From: Setomelanomma holmii
Taxonomy: Eukaryota; Ascomycota; Dothideomycetes; Pleosporales; Phaeosphaeriaceae
Assembly: GCA_010015745.1 (NCBI GenBank)
Contig: ML978159.1
Location: 310,001 to 374,000, forward strand
Direction: 5' to 3'
Length of the DNA: 64,000 nucleotides
Below the pieces are notes generated by a model. The model saw only the letters and a list, made by a program, of their open reading frames with translations, did not search any database and had not been told where the DNA came from. Shown one piece after another: positions 1 to 11,040 of this stretch. The translations under genes were made by a program, and so were the position numbers. Position 1 is the first letter of the stretch. The number at the start of each line of letters is the position of its first letter.

Positions 1-445
1 AGCATTTGGGGAAGGGAGCTGTGCCGAGCCACTCACACGCTGGAGAAGAAAGACGCCATGATTTGCTGCTGACGACTATGCCGGGTTGACTAAGTACGAG
101 GGGCGATTCCGGCACTTGACTCGGGCGGGCAGAGGTGCGTATGCAGAAGATAGTGAGGGGAGGTTGTTGGTGATACGTCTCGAGCGGCCAGCGATTTTAG
201 GCTCGCTCAGGGCTGCATTGAGAAGGGGCGGCGCGCTAGCGGCGGATTGGGAAAGCGCGATTCATTGTTGCTCGGACATGCAACTTTGTTCACGAGCTGC
301 AGTCGGCGTCGCGTTGCCTTCACCTCGACGTCACCCATCAGGACTGTTGTTCTTTATCGCATCTTGGTCGCATCAACCTCCTCGAGTCGTAGCGATCCTT
401 GACAATTGGCGGCATACACATTTGCCGGACATAGACAGCTGCACC
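1..445. other. LEO1 upstream region, no separate gene seen
   Basis: This is the 5' flank of LEO1. The LEO1 frame stays open upstream of its chosen ATG as far back as about position 86, but the translation there has no recognisable domain and is rich in Arg, Ser and Leu like random GC-rich DNA. I treat it as promoter and leader. Confidence 0.5.
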
Positions 446-1874
446 ATGTCCGACGCAACACTTGACCCGACCATCACGGACGATGAGGTCGATAATGTCG
501 CGACGCCAGCAGAGAATGAAGAGTTGGAACCGGCACGCGACACTGTGGAAGAGAATGGCTTAGAGGAAGAGGAAGATGACCTGTTCGGCGACGGAGACGG
601 AGACGATGCAGAGGAGCCAGCGTGAGCAGCTGACAGGATCCTGTTCCAAAGGTACAGACTGCTGACACGTATCTAGCACCCGGAAGCTCGATGACGAAGA
701 GCTCGACTCGGGCGACGATGAAGGTCGGGCAGATCGCGTCAGGGCAGACGATGCCGGAGAAGACATGGGCGAGCACGAGCAGCACACATTCGCAGTCATG
801 GACGCCGACATTGCGCGGCATGCGATACCAGAACCTAGCGATGGCGAGCTCTACCTACTCAAAGTCCCTCGATTCCTGTCCTTCGAACCCACAGCGTTCA
901 GCCACAAAATGTTCCAGCCTCCTACCACCGACCACCACTCCAAGGTCGCCGCATCAGAACAATTCTCCGCTTACAACACAGCCATGTCGACCATCAGGTG
1001 GCGTCGCTCGCCCTCGAGCAACGCCGAACTGCAGTCCAACGCCCGCATATTACGGTGGTCAGATGGCTCGCTCACACTCCAATTCGCAAACGACCCAACT
1101 ACGCAGTTCGACATTGACGCAAACACACTCGCACCACCTCAGGTCAATCCCAAGATCCCTACACCCACCTCGACTCGAGCAGGAGTAAAGACAAGCTCCA
1201 AACTAGAGAGCTACACATATCTCGTTGCGCCCTACGAAGAAGCGAACGTCATGCGCGTAACCAACAAGCTCACAACCGCTCTCAACATCGTGCCCGCCGC
1301 AAATCTCAAAGACTCCGCCCTCGAGAAACTCCAGAACGACCTCGCCGAACTCGCCCAACGTGGCCGCGACGACGCCGACCAAGCCATTTCCTTCATCGAC
1401 GTCAACGAAGACCCTGAGCTGCGACGACAAAGAGAGGAGGCCACATTCAAGGAGAAACAGCGTCAAGCTCGGGCGCGCGAAAAGCACGAAGCGCGTCAAG
1501 CCGAGCGTGCCGTTCGCACCATTGGCCGCACTGGCGGTCGCACATCTGGACTCAATATCGATGATCTCGAAGATGCGGCGAGTCGGCCGCGGAAACCGAG
1601 ACAGAAGGGTGGCTTGCGGCGCGACTGGAGCGATGATGAGGACTTTGGGCGGGGCGTGGGCAGATCGAGAGAAGACGATTATGATGAGGAGGACGACTTC
1701 ATTGCCGCAAGTGATGAGGAGCCAGAGATTGTGGACGACGACGATGATTTGGATGATGGTATTGTGGCGAGTCCGAAGAGGAGGGCTGGTAGGGATGAGG
1801 ACGATGATGAGGAGGTTGTGGTTAACCGGACGAAGAGGCGGAGAGTGGTGGATGATGATGAGGATGACGAGTAG
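446..1874 (+). CDS. LEO1: RNA polymerase II-associated Paf1 complex subunit Leo1
   Basis: Leo1 is a subunit of the nuclear Paf1 complex, which travels with RNA polymerase II and supports histone H2B ubiquitination and H3 methylation. Exons are 446-621 and 677-1874, with a 55-bp intron, giving about 457 residues. The start chosen begins MSDATLDPTI and leads into the acidic N-terminus expected of Leo1. The conserved Leo1 domain spans roughly residues 115-280 (GELYLLKVPRFLSFEP, then the FS-HKMF and TIRWR segments). The C-terminus is a long Asp/Glu-rich tail broken by Arg/Lys patches and ends in acidic runs, as is usual in the family. The frame joins cleanly across the intron. Identity is judged from the domain and the charge layout. 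Confidence 0.9.
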
Positions 1875-2119
1875 AGAGCGAAGCTCGTTGCGATACCTGT
1901 CAGCAAAAGTCGAGAATTTTGCTCACTTGAGTATGCATAGCATGGCGTTGGGCATTTCAAACTCATTTGTAAGATTGGAAATCATATGAGGGCATATCAT
2001 GCTACATAGCAAAACAGCGCAGCGATGCTTTTCAAAGCAAACAAACAAGACTCCCAAAACCATGCAAACGTCGAGTCATCGTCTTCAAAGCACACAACAA
2101 CCCACCACACTCTAGCACT

Positions 2120-3780
2120 CTAAATCAAATACTTTGTCCGCTCCTCACTCTCCCTCAACCACCGATCCAACGTCTTCCTATCCCTCGGCTTAAACCCAAC
2201 CTTGAAATACTTCGGCTCCATAGTCAAACTCGTCGGAATGCTATTCGCCTCGAGACAATCCATAATCGGCTCATCCCTCGGATCTTGCGGCGGCGTAAAC
2301 ACAAACGCACTAATCAGCCTCACAAACGCAGTGTACAGCTCGCGATTCGCCAGGTGACTGCCCACACACATGCGTGAGCCCGCGCCGTACCCGTAGTGTG
2401 GAGTACCCGCGCCGTCGGGCACGTCGAGGTAGCGCTCTGGATCGAATTCGTAGGGGTTCTTGAAGTGCGTATCGTCGTAATCCGCAGCGTACGCGTTCAT
2501 GTAGAACGTCGTGCCCGCGGGGATAATCACGCCGTTCCATTCAATGGGCTTGATACACGTGCGCGGCAAGCAGATGGGGATGACGGTCCAGTAGCGCAGG
2601 ATTTCCTTGTACAGGGCGGTGATGTATGGTATTTTTTCCTCGTGGAGGCAGCGCTCCCAGGCGTCGTTGTTGGGGTAGACTTTGAGGATTTCGGAGTAGG
2701 CGCGCTTTTGGGTCTTTTGGCCGGCGGGCGTGGCGAGGTAGGCGATGCCCATAATTAGGTTACCCGGGACGGTGTCGAGGCCGGCGGAGACCATGGTTAG
2801 GCAGATTGATTTCAGTTCGGCTGCGGTTGGGTCAGTGATTTGGTTTGTGGGAGAGGGTGGTGGTATGTACCTCGATTCAGCTTTGCTTCGGGGTCTTTGA
2901 TGATGTTACCTGTGATGCATGGCTTGTCGGTTCCTTTCTCAATCTTCTCTTGGAGTGTGTTGAGCAATCGGTCCATATACACGTCTCTCCGTTCCCTGAA
3001 CTTGATGGCTTCATTGCTCCGGCTCGGGAAAAGTCGTAGCAAGGGGACGTAGTCTTGCCAGTTGTTGCTTGTAGATCTGAAGTTTCCAACTCCTCGCTCA
3101 ACATCGACAATCTCCTTGAGCAGTGGTGCGTCCTTGTTGCCATCAATACGATATCCGTAGTTCAATGTCAGACTGGTGTTCAGCGCGTATCGTTGCCAGT
3201 ATGCTCGCGGATCGAGATCCAACTCGCCGCCCTTGCTGTCATGTAGCAATTCTTTGATTGATACAGTGGACTCGAGGTCGATGAGAGGCATATACGATTG
3301 TACAGCTGGCCGATTCAGCGCCGTGGCAGCGGCTTTTCGCCTGTTCTTGCAGGACTCGTCCCATGGCGATGTACCAATTGTAAAGCCTTGCGATGACGAG
3401 ACGACCTTGTGGAAAGTGTGGAGCATAGGGCGAGAGATCAGAGCGGATTGGTTCGTGATCCAAAGGTGACGGACTGAGTCGAAGGAGTTGGCAAAGACAA
3501 TTCGCTGAATCTCACGTCAGTACTCTAATCATTCTCCTTCTACTCTCGAGCATCGTCTCACCCTATTACCCATCCGCACCTGGAAGACAGGTCCATACTT
3601 TTTCGCCCATCCCTGTGCTACTTTCGCATGATTTGTACCGAGCTCAAACAAGCTTCCAAACAATGGCAGGCCTGGTACCTCAGGCAGGCCCTTGATATGT
3701 GGGGTGTCGGTGCCGTACAACAGTTTGTACAGGAAGAAGCCCAGGACGGCAATGCTGGCGACGTAAATCGGTATCGTCAT
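2120..3780 (-). CDS. Cytochrome P450, CYP504 family (phenylacetate hydroxylase)
   Basis: This microsomal P450 probably hydroxylates phenylacetate or a hydroxyphenylacetate, feeding homogentisate formation. Exons read on the minus strand: 3780-3562, 3504-2871, 2820-2120 (introns 57 and 50 bp), 517 residues, close to the length of Aspergillus PhacA. The start at 3780 places the membrane anchor (IYVASIAVLGFFLY) at the very N-terminus; a Met 15 codons upstream is less likely. Visible motifs are the I-helix AGLDT near residue 298, the E-x-x-R pair of the K-helix near 357-360, and the haem loop YGYGAGSRMCVG with its ligand Cys near 436. The segment TIGTSPWDESCKNRRKAA is typical of CYP504. Fumarylacetoacetase and homogentisate dioxygenase lie next to it, which supports the call. 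CYP504A versus CYP504B (2- versus 6-hydroxylation) is not settled; the helix-C region looks more like PhacA. Confidence 0.87.
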
Positions 3781-4779
3781 GGTCGTGTCACACTTCACGG
3801 CTTGGAGTGAGAATAACGAAGACAAAAGATGAAGTTTGACCTATCCCCAAGGCCTCAAAGGGCAGCATCCGCACTTATACCACTACGCTCTACTTTGGCC
3901 TACGATCTGATGTCTAAACCGCGTGCCTCCATCTGACTGAAGCTAATTTCGACAACGGCGTGCACCGCGCCCACCTCAGCATGATTAGCTTGCGTCTGAC
4001 TGGGTTGGCTATCCGCCCTTGACCGAGAGTGGCAGAGCGGGGCCCTTGCATCGTATGCGATTGTGTGTTGTTTGGTGGATGTGTAGCGGAATTGCGCCGC
4101 TGATGGAGGTTATTTCAGGGCTGATGCTAGCGTGGTGCGGGGGGCTGCGCTGTGGGGTGAGGTCATTGGCTAGCTGGATCGGGATGCAGTGTTTTGCTCC
4201 GTTGCGGCTAGCATTCATGTTACTCACGAAATCGATCCCAAAACTCAGGCTCCGTCCGAACAATAACCGAAGGTGCTGAGGGAAGTTGGGAGATTCACGT
4301 CGCAATCGCACTCATGTGGAATTGAAGAATGCGGAATCTGTTCCTTCTACCCTGTTGCTTGAATCAGCATCAGCATCTTGGAAGTGGCTGACGAAGGGAG
4401 GTCGTCAGTCATTCCTGATTCTGTTCGGTTTGAGGCACTTAAGTAGTGATTACTGAAAGAAGATGCCGACGACTGCCGCAGGAAATGTCCTTGTCCTGGA
4501 TCAGTTGTGCTATTCGTGCAAAAGAGCATCAGAGTCTTAAAGTCTAATGAATGTCTGTATCTTCGCTGAATAGTCCTTTCAGGAACTTGTAGAGCACTGT
4601 CAGGGGGTAAATACGGAGTCCTTCGGGGATGTTTCCTTTGGAACTCTCCCCTGACTTCTGAAGATGGTCTACACTTGTGCACAATGGGTTCATGACCAGG
4701 GGAGATGCAGGCAATCCGACACCAAATCAGAATGTTGGCCGGGTAGTGTGCATACCTATCTCAGAATATACAAGCTCTT
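3781..4779. other. Intergenic: promoter of the CYP504 gene
   Basis: The region lies between the CYP504 start and the fumarylacetoacetase stop, both on the minus strand. Short open frames occur but none resembles a protein family. I see nothing beyond promoter and 3' UTR sequence. Confidence 0.5.
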
Positions 4780-6138
4780 TCAGTTGAAGTTCAGCTTCAA
4801 TGCCGGCTCGATCCTGCCAACACATTCTCCGAATCCGACAAGAGCTTCCTCATCATTGCCACAAACGCCCCTAATGGTAATCTCGTCACCATCCTCCAGG
4901 AACGTCCTCTTCTCCCCTTCACTCAAAACGATAGGCTCCTTGCCATTTTGGCTCTGTTCGATGAAGCTGCCGTATTCTTTGGCCGTAGCGCCGCTGATGG
5001 TACCAGACCCAAGAAGATCGCCAGGGTTGAACGGGCAGCCGGTGATGGTATGATGTGCCAGCATTTGTGGGAAGGACCACAGCAGATTTTGTGCATTCAC
5101 TTTCGAAATCGTTGTAGTGTTGCCAGTCGATGCTGATATACGTCAGTGTGCGAGTGGAGAAGCTTGATGATGTAGGAACTTACTCTTCACATCGACCTCA
5201 AGGTTGATATCGTAGACAGACTTCTCCTCCTTCTCCTTCAGATATGGCAAAACCTCTGCATCATTTTCGAGGCCCTTGACTTTGAAAGGCTCCAGTGCAT
5301 CCGCTAGCACGACCCATGTGCTGATCGTTGTGCTAAAGTTCTTTGCGTTGAAGGGTCCAAGTGGGACGTACTCCCACGCTTGAATATCTCTAGCTGACCA
5401 GTCGTTCATCAATACAACGCCGAACAGATTTTGTTCAGCTTCATCTATGGGTATCGGCTCTCCTTGGGGATTGGAGCCACAAACAAAGGCACCCAACTCC
5501 AACTCGATGTCCAGCTTTTTGCAAGGCGAAAACGTAGGTGTCTTCTTCTCAGCGGTCGGATTGAGTAGTATTTGTCCATTTGGTCGACGGATCGGTGTCC
5601 CTGATGGCACGACTGATGATGCACGACCATGATATCCGACTGGGAGATGCTTATAATTCGGCTGTAATGCATTCTGTGGCCCTCTGAAGATGACGCCGCA
5701 GTTGTAGGCATGATTCATACCGGCAAAGAAGTCTGTATAATCGCCTATCCGGAATGGTAGGTGCGCTTTGATGTCCTTCAGTGGAATGAGAGCCTGCTTC
5801 TGTAAGGATGCATTGTTTTTCAGCACATCTGGGTATGGCGTTTGGGCAAATAAAACGCTCTGTATATACTTGCGAACGACAGAATGGATGGGACGCCCTA
5901 GCGCAGCGAAAGCGTTGAGTGAAGGTTCCGAGAAGACTGCCTGATGTGGCTGTATGGTTGACAGGGCCGAGAAGCCATTATTTGCTGCGAACACTTCCAG
6001 ATCCAGTGCGTGGTCTCCAATGGCAACAGCGACTCGAGGCGATGTTGAGGATGCAGTCGAGATGACACCAAAAGGGATGTTAGCTAGTGAGAAATGTGAT
6101 CCCTGAGGAATGCTGAACCATGATCGTAGTGGAGCCAT
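4780..6138 (-). CDS. fahA: Fumarylacetoacetase (last step of tyrosine/homogentisate degradation)
   Basis: The enzyme hydrolyses fumarylacetoacetate to fumarate and acetoacetate. Exons: 6138-5184 and 5132-4780 (51-bp intron), 435 residues, a normal length for fungal FAH. The chosen ATG (MAPLRSWFSIPQGSHFSLAN) matches the family N-terminal domain, which starts with a short SH3-like barrel. Catalytic and metal-binding signatures are present: D136 and H143 in YTDFFAGMNHAYNCG, the LDIELELGAFVCG strand with paired Glu, and MNDWSARDIQAWEYVPLGPF with Asp246 and Lys266 nearby. The C-terminal exon holds the conserved LAHHTITGCPFNPGDLLGSG motif. It is transcribed away from the homogentisate dioxygenase gene across 649 bp, so the two are probably co-regulated. 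Confidence 0.95.
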
Positions 6139-6787
6139 GATGAAGTGTCTTCGTATGTCGATGATGTCCCACAGACTGTCTGAGCAGTTTGATGGGACAG
6201 GAATTTGTTGCAGATCTGTCCAATGTTGTGCGTGCACGAGATGCTTTTGATGTTCGGTAGTCACTCTGAACGATGAGCCTTGCGTTTTTGCAAGACTGAA
6301 TAATCCCACGAGATTGCCCAGATTCGGAAAGGCAGTTCTGAGACAGACGTTCTCTCGATATCATGGCGTGCTGCAGGGCTCGCACTGCAGTGACGGCTTC
6401 TGACGGAAAAGGGATGAACGCGGAGACGGAAGCTTTCCGCGTATACCCAGCAGACGAGGTTTGTATGTGGGGTAAGCCGAACACCACGCCCGTCCGGCGC
6501 GTCCAGATCACGCACGCCTTCTCCGCTTTATGCTGGCAAATAAACGTGATGGCGGAATGGCAAGCCGCACATTACCGCCCCATGCAGGGGAGCCATGACA
6601 GAGTTGGTGCCTGTGAATGGAAAGTACAACATTTCTCACCCCGCGACTTCCGAGGGCGCTGTCTATCCAAGAGTGTCTGTCTGAGATATAACCAAGTTGA
6701 TCGCGCATAGAAGCTCGATTCTGAGCTCCTGATCTTTATCTGACTCGAAGACCTACTGAGTCCTTCCAGAAAATACAGTCTGCCAAA
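6139..6787. promoter_or_regulatory. Divergent promoter between fahA and hmgA
   Basis: This stretch separates the start codons of fumarylacetoacetase (minus) and homogentisate dioxygenase (plus). Open frames here are short and family-free. The arrangement allows one activator to switch on both pathway genes. A TATA-like run (gagatataac) lies near 6680, on the hmgA side. No binding site could be assigned by eye. Confidence 0.6.
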
Positions 6788-8260
6788 ATGCCACTGACAG
6801 AATTCGCATTCAAGGAGAAGTACCGGTACCAGAATGGCTTCAACTCCTACCATGAGTAAGTCGCGATATCATATACAGAGATACACAACTGACGTCAACT
6901 CAGGAGCGAAGCAGTAGAAGGCGCCCTCCCAATTGGCGCAAATTCACCACAAAAGCCTCCATACGGCCTCTACGCCGAAAAGCTCTCCGGCACCGCCTTC
7001 ACAGCACCACGCCACGAGAACCAACAAACATGGCTCTACCGAATCCTTCCATCATGCGGCCACAGCAACTTCGAGCCTCGCGAACATAAAACATTCAACA
7101 CAAACCCCGGAAATAAGCCCTGGGAAAAAATCCACTTCATCCCCAACCAATTACGATGGGACCCCTTCGACCTCGACGAGACAGTCGACTGGGTGCACTC
7201 GCTGCACCTCGTCGCCGGCAACGGTGATCCCACGACAAAAACTGGCTTAGGCTACTTCATCTACGCCGCCGGAAAAGACATGGAAGCAAACGAAGCTTTC
7301 TACTCCGCCGACGGCGACTTCCTCATCGTCCCGCAACACGGCGTCCTCGACATCCAGACCGAACTCGGCCGCCTGATCGTACGCCCGGACGAAATCTGCG
7401 TCATCCCACGCGGCATACGGTACCGCGTCACGCTCCCCGACGGGCCCGTTCGAGGCTACATCCTCGAGCTATACGAGAGCCATTTCCAACTTCCCGAACT
7501 TGGTCCCATTGGGTCAAACTGCCTTGCCAACGCGCGCGACTTCCAAGCTCCGGTGGCAGACTTTGACGAAGACACGAGCAGCACATGGCACGTTCTTGGG
7601 AAGTTTGCGGGCCATTTGTATGCCGCCAAACAAGACCATACGCCCTTTGACGTCGTCGCATGGCATGGCTTGTACTATCCCTACAAATACGATCTGGGGA
7701 GGTTCAATACCATGGGCAGCGTGTCATTCGACCACCCTGACCCGAGTATATATACAGTCCTGACAGCGCAGACCGCACACACCGGCACCGCAGTCGCAGA
7801 CTTCGTCATCTTCCCGCCCCGCTGGCTCGTCGCAGAAGACACGTTCCGCCCGCCCTGGTACCACCGCAACACCATGTCTGAATTCATGGGCCTCATCGGC
7901 GGCCAGTACGATGCCAAGACAGGCGGTGGCTTCCAGCCTGCTGGCGCGTCGTTGCATAATATCATGTCGGGCCATGGACCGGATGCCGCGACGCATGAGA
8001 AGGCGAGTAATGTGGATTTGAAGCCGAATAAGGTCGGCGAGGGCAGTATGGCATTCATGTTTGAGAGCTGTTTGATGATTGGTGTCACGGATTGGGGGCT
8101 GAGTAAGTGTAAGAAGGTGCAGAGTGATTATAATGCCGAGAGCTGGGAGCCGTTGAAGCCGCATTTCAAGAGGCCGACGCCGGCGAATATCAAGAACGGT
8201 GTAAGTCCGAAGATTGAAAAGCAGGAAGGGGATAAGGCGCAGGTGCCGCACTATACTTGA
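6788..8260 (+). CDS. hmgA: Homogentisate 1,2-dioxygenase
   Basis: This cytosolic non-haem iron enzyme opens the ring of homogentisate to maleylacetoacetate. Exons are 6788-6855 and 6904-8260 (48-bp intron), 474 residues, slightly longer than the human enzyme. The tiny first exon encodes MPLTEFAFKEKYRYQNGFNS, the standard N-terminus. Iron ligands are visible: His343 and Glu349 in WYHRNTMSEFMG, and His380 in the SGHGPD segment. The candidate catalytic base is His300 (FDHPDPS). The C-terminus has a Lys/Glu-rich extension. With the adjacent fumarylacetoacetase and CYP504 gene it covers most of the route from phenylacetate to central metabolism; the isomerase between dioxygenase and hydrolase is not in this window. 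Confidence 0.96.
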
Positions 8261-8549
8261 GTGGACGAGTGGTGCGATACAAGTAGAAGAATCTATTTCA
8301 GCGTCACAAGCCAGACCAAGTTAGCAAAATACGATATAATCTTCCATTCTCAGCTACGTTAGACATTCAAGCGTCATATGTCGAGGTCTAACAACCATAT
8401 ACACAAAAAAAGTCCCAAATTATCTCCTCCGTCTCCGTGAAAAGCAATGAGCTGAAAGCTATGCTTATGTGGTATCAATAGTAATCATGAACGCCTCTAT
8501 GCACCTCGTTTCCTTGTTGTTGCACCTCGTTCTACCTTCTCTCAGCCAT

Positions 8550-9355
8550 CTACAGCATCATAGCGGCGGCGGCTACGAGTACAGCACCCGCACCCCCAGC
8601 GACCTTGGCAGCCGCACCGGTGAACTGAGGAGGCTTGGAAAGAGAAGTGGAGGTGGGAGCGACTGGGTAGCCGCCAGTGGGCTTGACGGTGACGGTAGTG
8701 TTGTAAGGACCAATCGCTGATGGGGCTGGAAGGCTGGAGCCGCCTGAGGGGACAGCAAAGCCTCCCTGGACCTTGAAGTTGGCGCAGCCGATTCGGGTCT
8801 TGTTCGACAAGTGCAGGACGAAGGAGAGGTCGCCGAAGAAGGCAGGAGTGCCGGGAATGGTGGAGGAGTACGGGTCAATGTACCTAATATGGATCAGTGT
8901 GTTGGCATTGTGCACTGTGGTCATAGGACTCACTCTTGAGACCACTGCTGGGCAGTCAAGTTGCCGTGCTTGCCGCTGAGGTCGCCAGTCTGGCACGTCT
9001 CAGGCTTGCTAGCATCGCAAATGGGAACCTCGCCGCGCTTGTAAGGGTCCAAGTGGGCACCAGTTGCAGTGCAGTTGCCGTTATCGGGTACTGGCTTCTC
9101 GTGGATATGGTACATGAAGGGACCGCCAGTGGCTGGGAGGCCAGAAAATGAGACGCTGAACTTGACGCCGACACCATCGGGGGCGGTCACAGCGGAGATG
9201 GAGCCACGAATGGGGCTGCCCTCCTTGATGGGGAGAGTCGCAACGTAGCTAGCACCAGCTGGGTTGCCAGTGACCTTGGGTGCAGGAATGACGGTTGAAG
9301 ACTGAGCGCTGACGGCTGATGCCGCTGCGAGGAGAGTGAAGACTGAAGTACGCAT
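8550..9355 (-). CDS. GPI-anchored extracellular Cu-only superoxide dismutase
   Basis: Probable cell-surface enzyme that dismutes superoxide. Exons: 9355-8934 and 8883-8550 (50-bp intron), 251 residues. Residues 1-17 form a signal peptide (MRTSVFTLLAAASAVSA). The SOD fold carries copper ligands His83 and His85 (YHIHEK), His101 (GAHLDP) and His165 (VLHLSNKTRIGCANF), with the active-site Arg171. The zinc-loop histidines of ordinary Cu/Zn SOD are replaced (KRGEVP and CQTGD in place of the usual His positions), which matches fungal Cu-only SODs such as Candida Sod5. The C-terminus is Ser/Thr/Pro-rich, then Gly-Ala followed by a hydrophobic tail (AGAVLVAAAAMML), as expected for a GPI signal. Function is inferred from these motifs. 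Confidence 0.88.
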
Positions 9356-11040
9356 ATTGAGAGCGATTGTCGAATAATTCGAAAGAATGAGTCGAGAGTT
9401 TCTGAGGGCGCTGTCAGGCAAATGTAGACGCAACAGATCAAGGCAAGGCAAATTGGAGTCGAAAAGCGAGGGTGAGTGAGCGGGTGAGGGTTTTATGTAG
9501 GAGAATCGAGCTCGAGAATTGATGCCCGCGTAATTGAAGCTTTGCAAACGCGCAACCGCAAGTCTTGCGTGACACCCGCAAACAGAAGGTAGCACCGTCA
9601 CACGGAAGCCGCAAGCCGTGAAATGCAGAAGGGACGAACCAGTTCACTCACCTCGAGAAACAGACAGGAATGTAGAAATGCTGGAGAAGTTGACGACTGA
9701 CTACAGACAGCTTTGAGATCCTCTGGACTTTTATCCGCAAGCGGGCGGCTACGCTCTCATATATACAGAGAGGCGCAGCCGCACGCACGGGGAGGCTGGC
9801 GTTGGCGTAACACGAGCTTCAATCACTTCTACGCACCGCGCGAGCAGCCACAAGACGCCCATCCCTTCAGCTCCATGACAGCTAGGTACCACCCAGCTAT
9901 TCCCCTTTGCGCCATGGCATTCACTCAACTGCGCGGATGCGATTGGCTATAGACTGCCAATTCTATCACCGTGACAGGAATTGATGAAGCCCAGATTGAA
10001 GGCAAGGGTGAAACCATGTGTCGTTTGTTTGCGGAGTCTTAGGCTAAGCTTTCGTGCACGGGGCGTTTGCGTGCAGCCTTCAAAGGCCGTTTTGAAACGC
10101 CTAGGAATTGTGGTGATCCCCCACCAATCGATGGCATTGCGGCCCCAGGAACGCAGCCTGGGCAGCGGCCTGCAGTGAGACCATGGGCAAATAGTGCCGC
10201 GCGCAGACGTCTGCTATGCGACCACGACATGCTGAAGAGTGTCGGTGAATTTCTGATGTCCACGCAGAGTGCAGCGAAGGTGCATTTCCGTCGCAGCGCA
10301 CGAAGGGGGAGGCGAAGCTGCAGCTTCTGCGACTCCCAGGACACTGAGGTGACTGAATTGCCAACATACCAAGCTTCGACTAATGCAGGTGCTACAGCCG
10401 CCCTGAGATCCAATAATATCCTAAACGAGCGGCTGCTCGCCTGAAGCGGTCTGTCGGTCTGGAAACATCGCAATCTTCAGCCCACTGTTTCCAGACACCA
10501 GGACGTCGACGTTTCGCAGTGCGACGTAAATAGTTCAAACACGTTCGTCGGCATCCGGCTGTCGCATGTTTGAACCAGCGTTCCCAAGGCGCGGCTCTCC
10601 AGGTACCGAACAACGCGAAAACATCAAGAGAAGCATGGAAATTCCAGGACCAGAGACGGCAGAAGGTTTGCTCGGAAACGCAAATGGTAGATTGATGATG
10701 ACATAGAGAGTGATGATTGACAAGGATTCCTGCATTTACTCGATGCAGCGCAATATGGGCGTCGATGCTGGGGTCGAGCGCATTACCGAAGCGCTGCGGC
10801 ACAGGTCTAGGCAAATAGAACGCAATGCAGGTCCACGAAAGAGAAGACCAGATTGCGAGGCAATGTGACAGTGATGGAATCGCGTGGCGCATCGGTTCGA
10901 AAGATGTGTGGCTGCTGTGTGTAAAATCTGAGCCGAACCATCAGCGTGCTATACCGAAGCTCTCGGCCGGCGAGCATGGCGAAGCCTTGGACATCAGGCA
11001 TGGCGCGATGTCGTGTATCTAACTGAGGGCCTGGCAAATT
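9356..11040. other. Intergenic, no gene supported
   Basis: The 1.7-kb stretch holds the promoter of the SOD gene and the 3' flank of the RtcB pseudogene. Open frames up to about 165 codons occur on both strands, but they are Arg/Ser/Cys-rich and show no domain or splice-consistent continuation. I see no RNA gene or mobile element. Confidence 0.45.

Noticed and set aside
86..445. N-terminal extension of Leo1
   Set aside because: The frame is open, but the sequence is unlike any Leo1 N-terminus, and the ATG at 446 starts the usual acidic region.
7724..8251. Long minus-strand frame opposite homogentisate dioxygenase
   Set aside because: It is the shadow of a strongly conserved gene and has no independent support.
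10392..10892. A 166-codon minus-strand frame in the SOD to RtcB gap
   Set aside because: No family features; rich in Arg, Trp and Cys like other random frames in GC-rich DNA.
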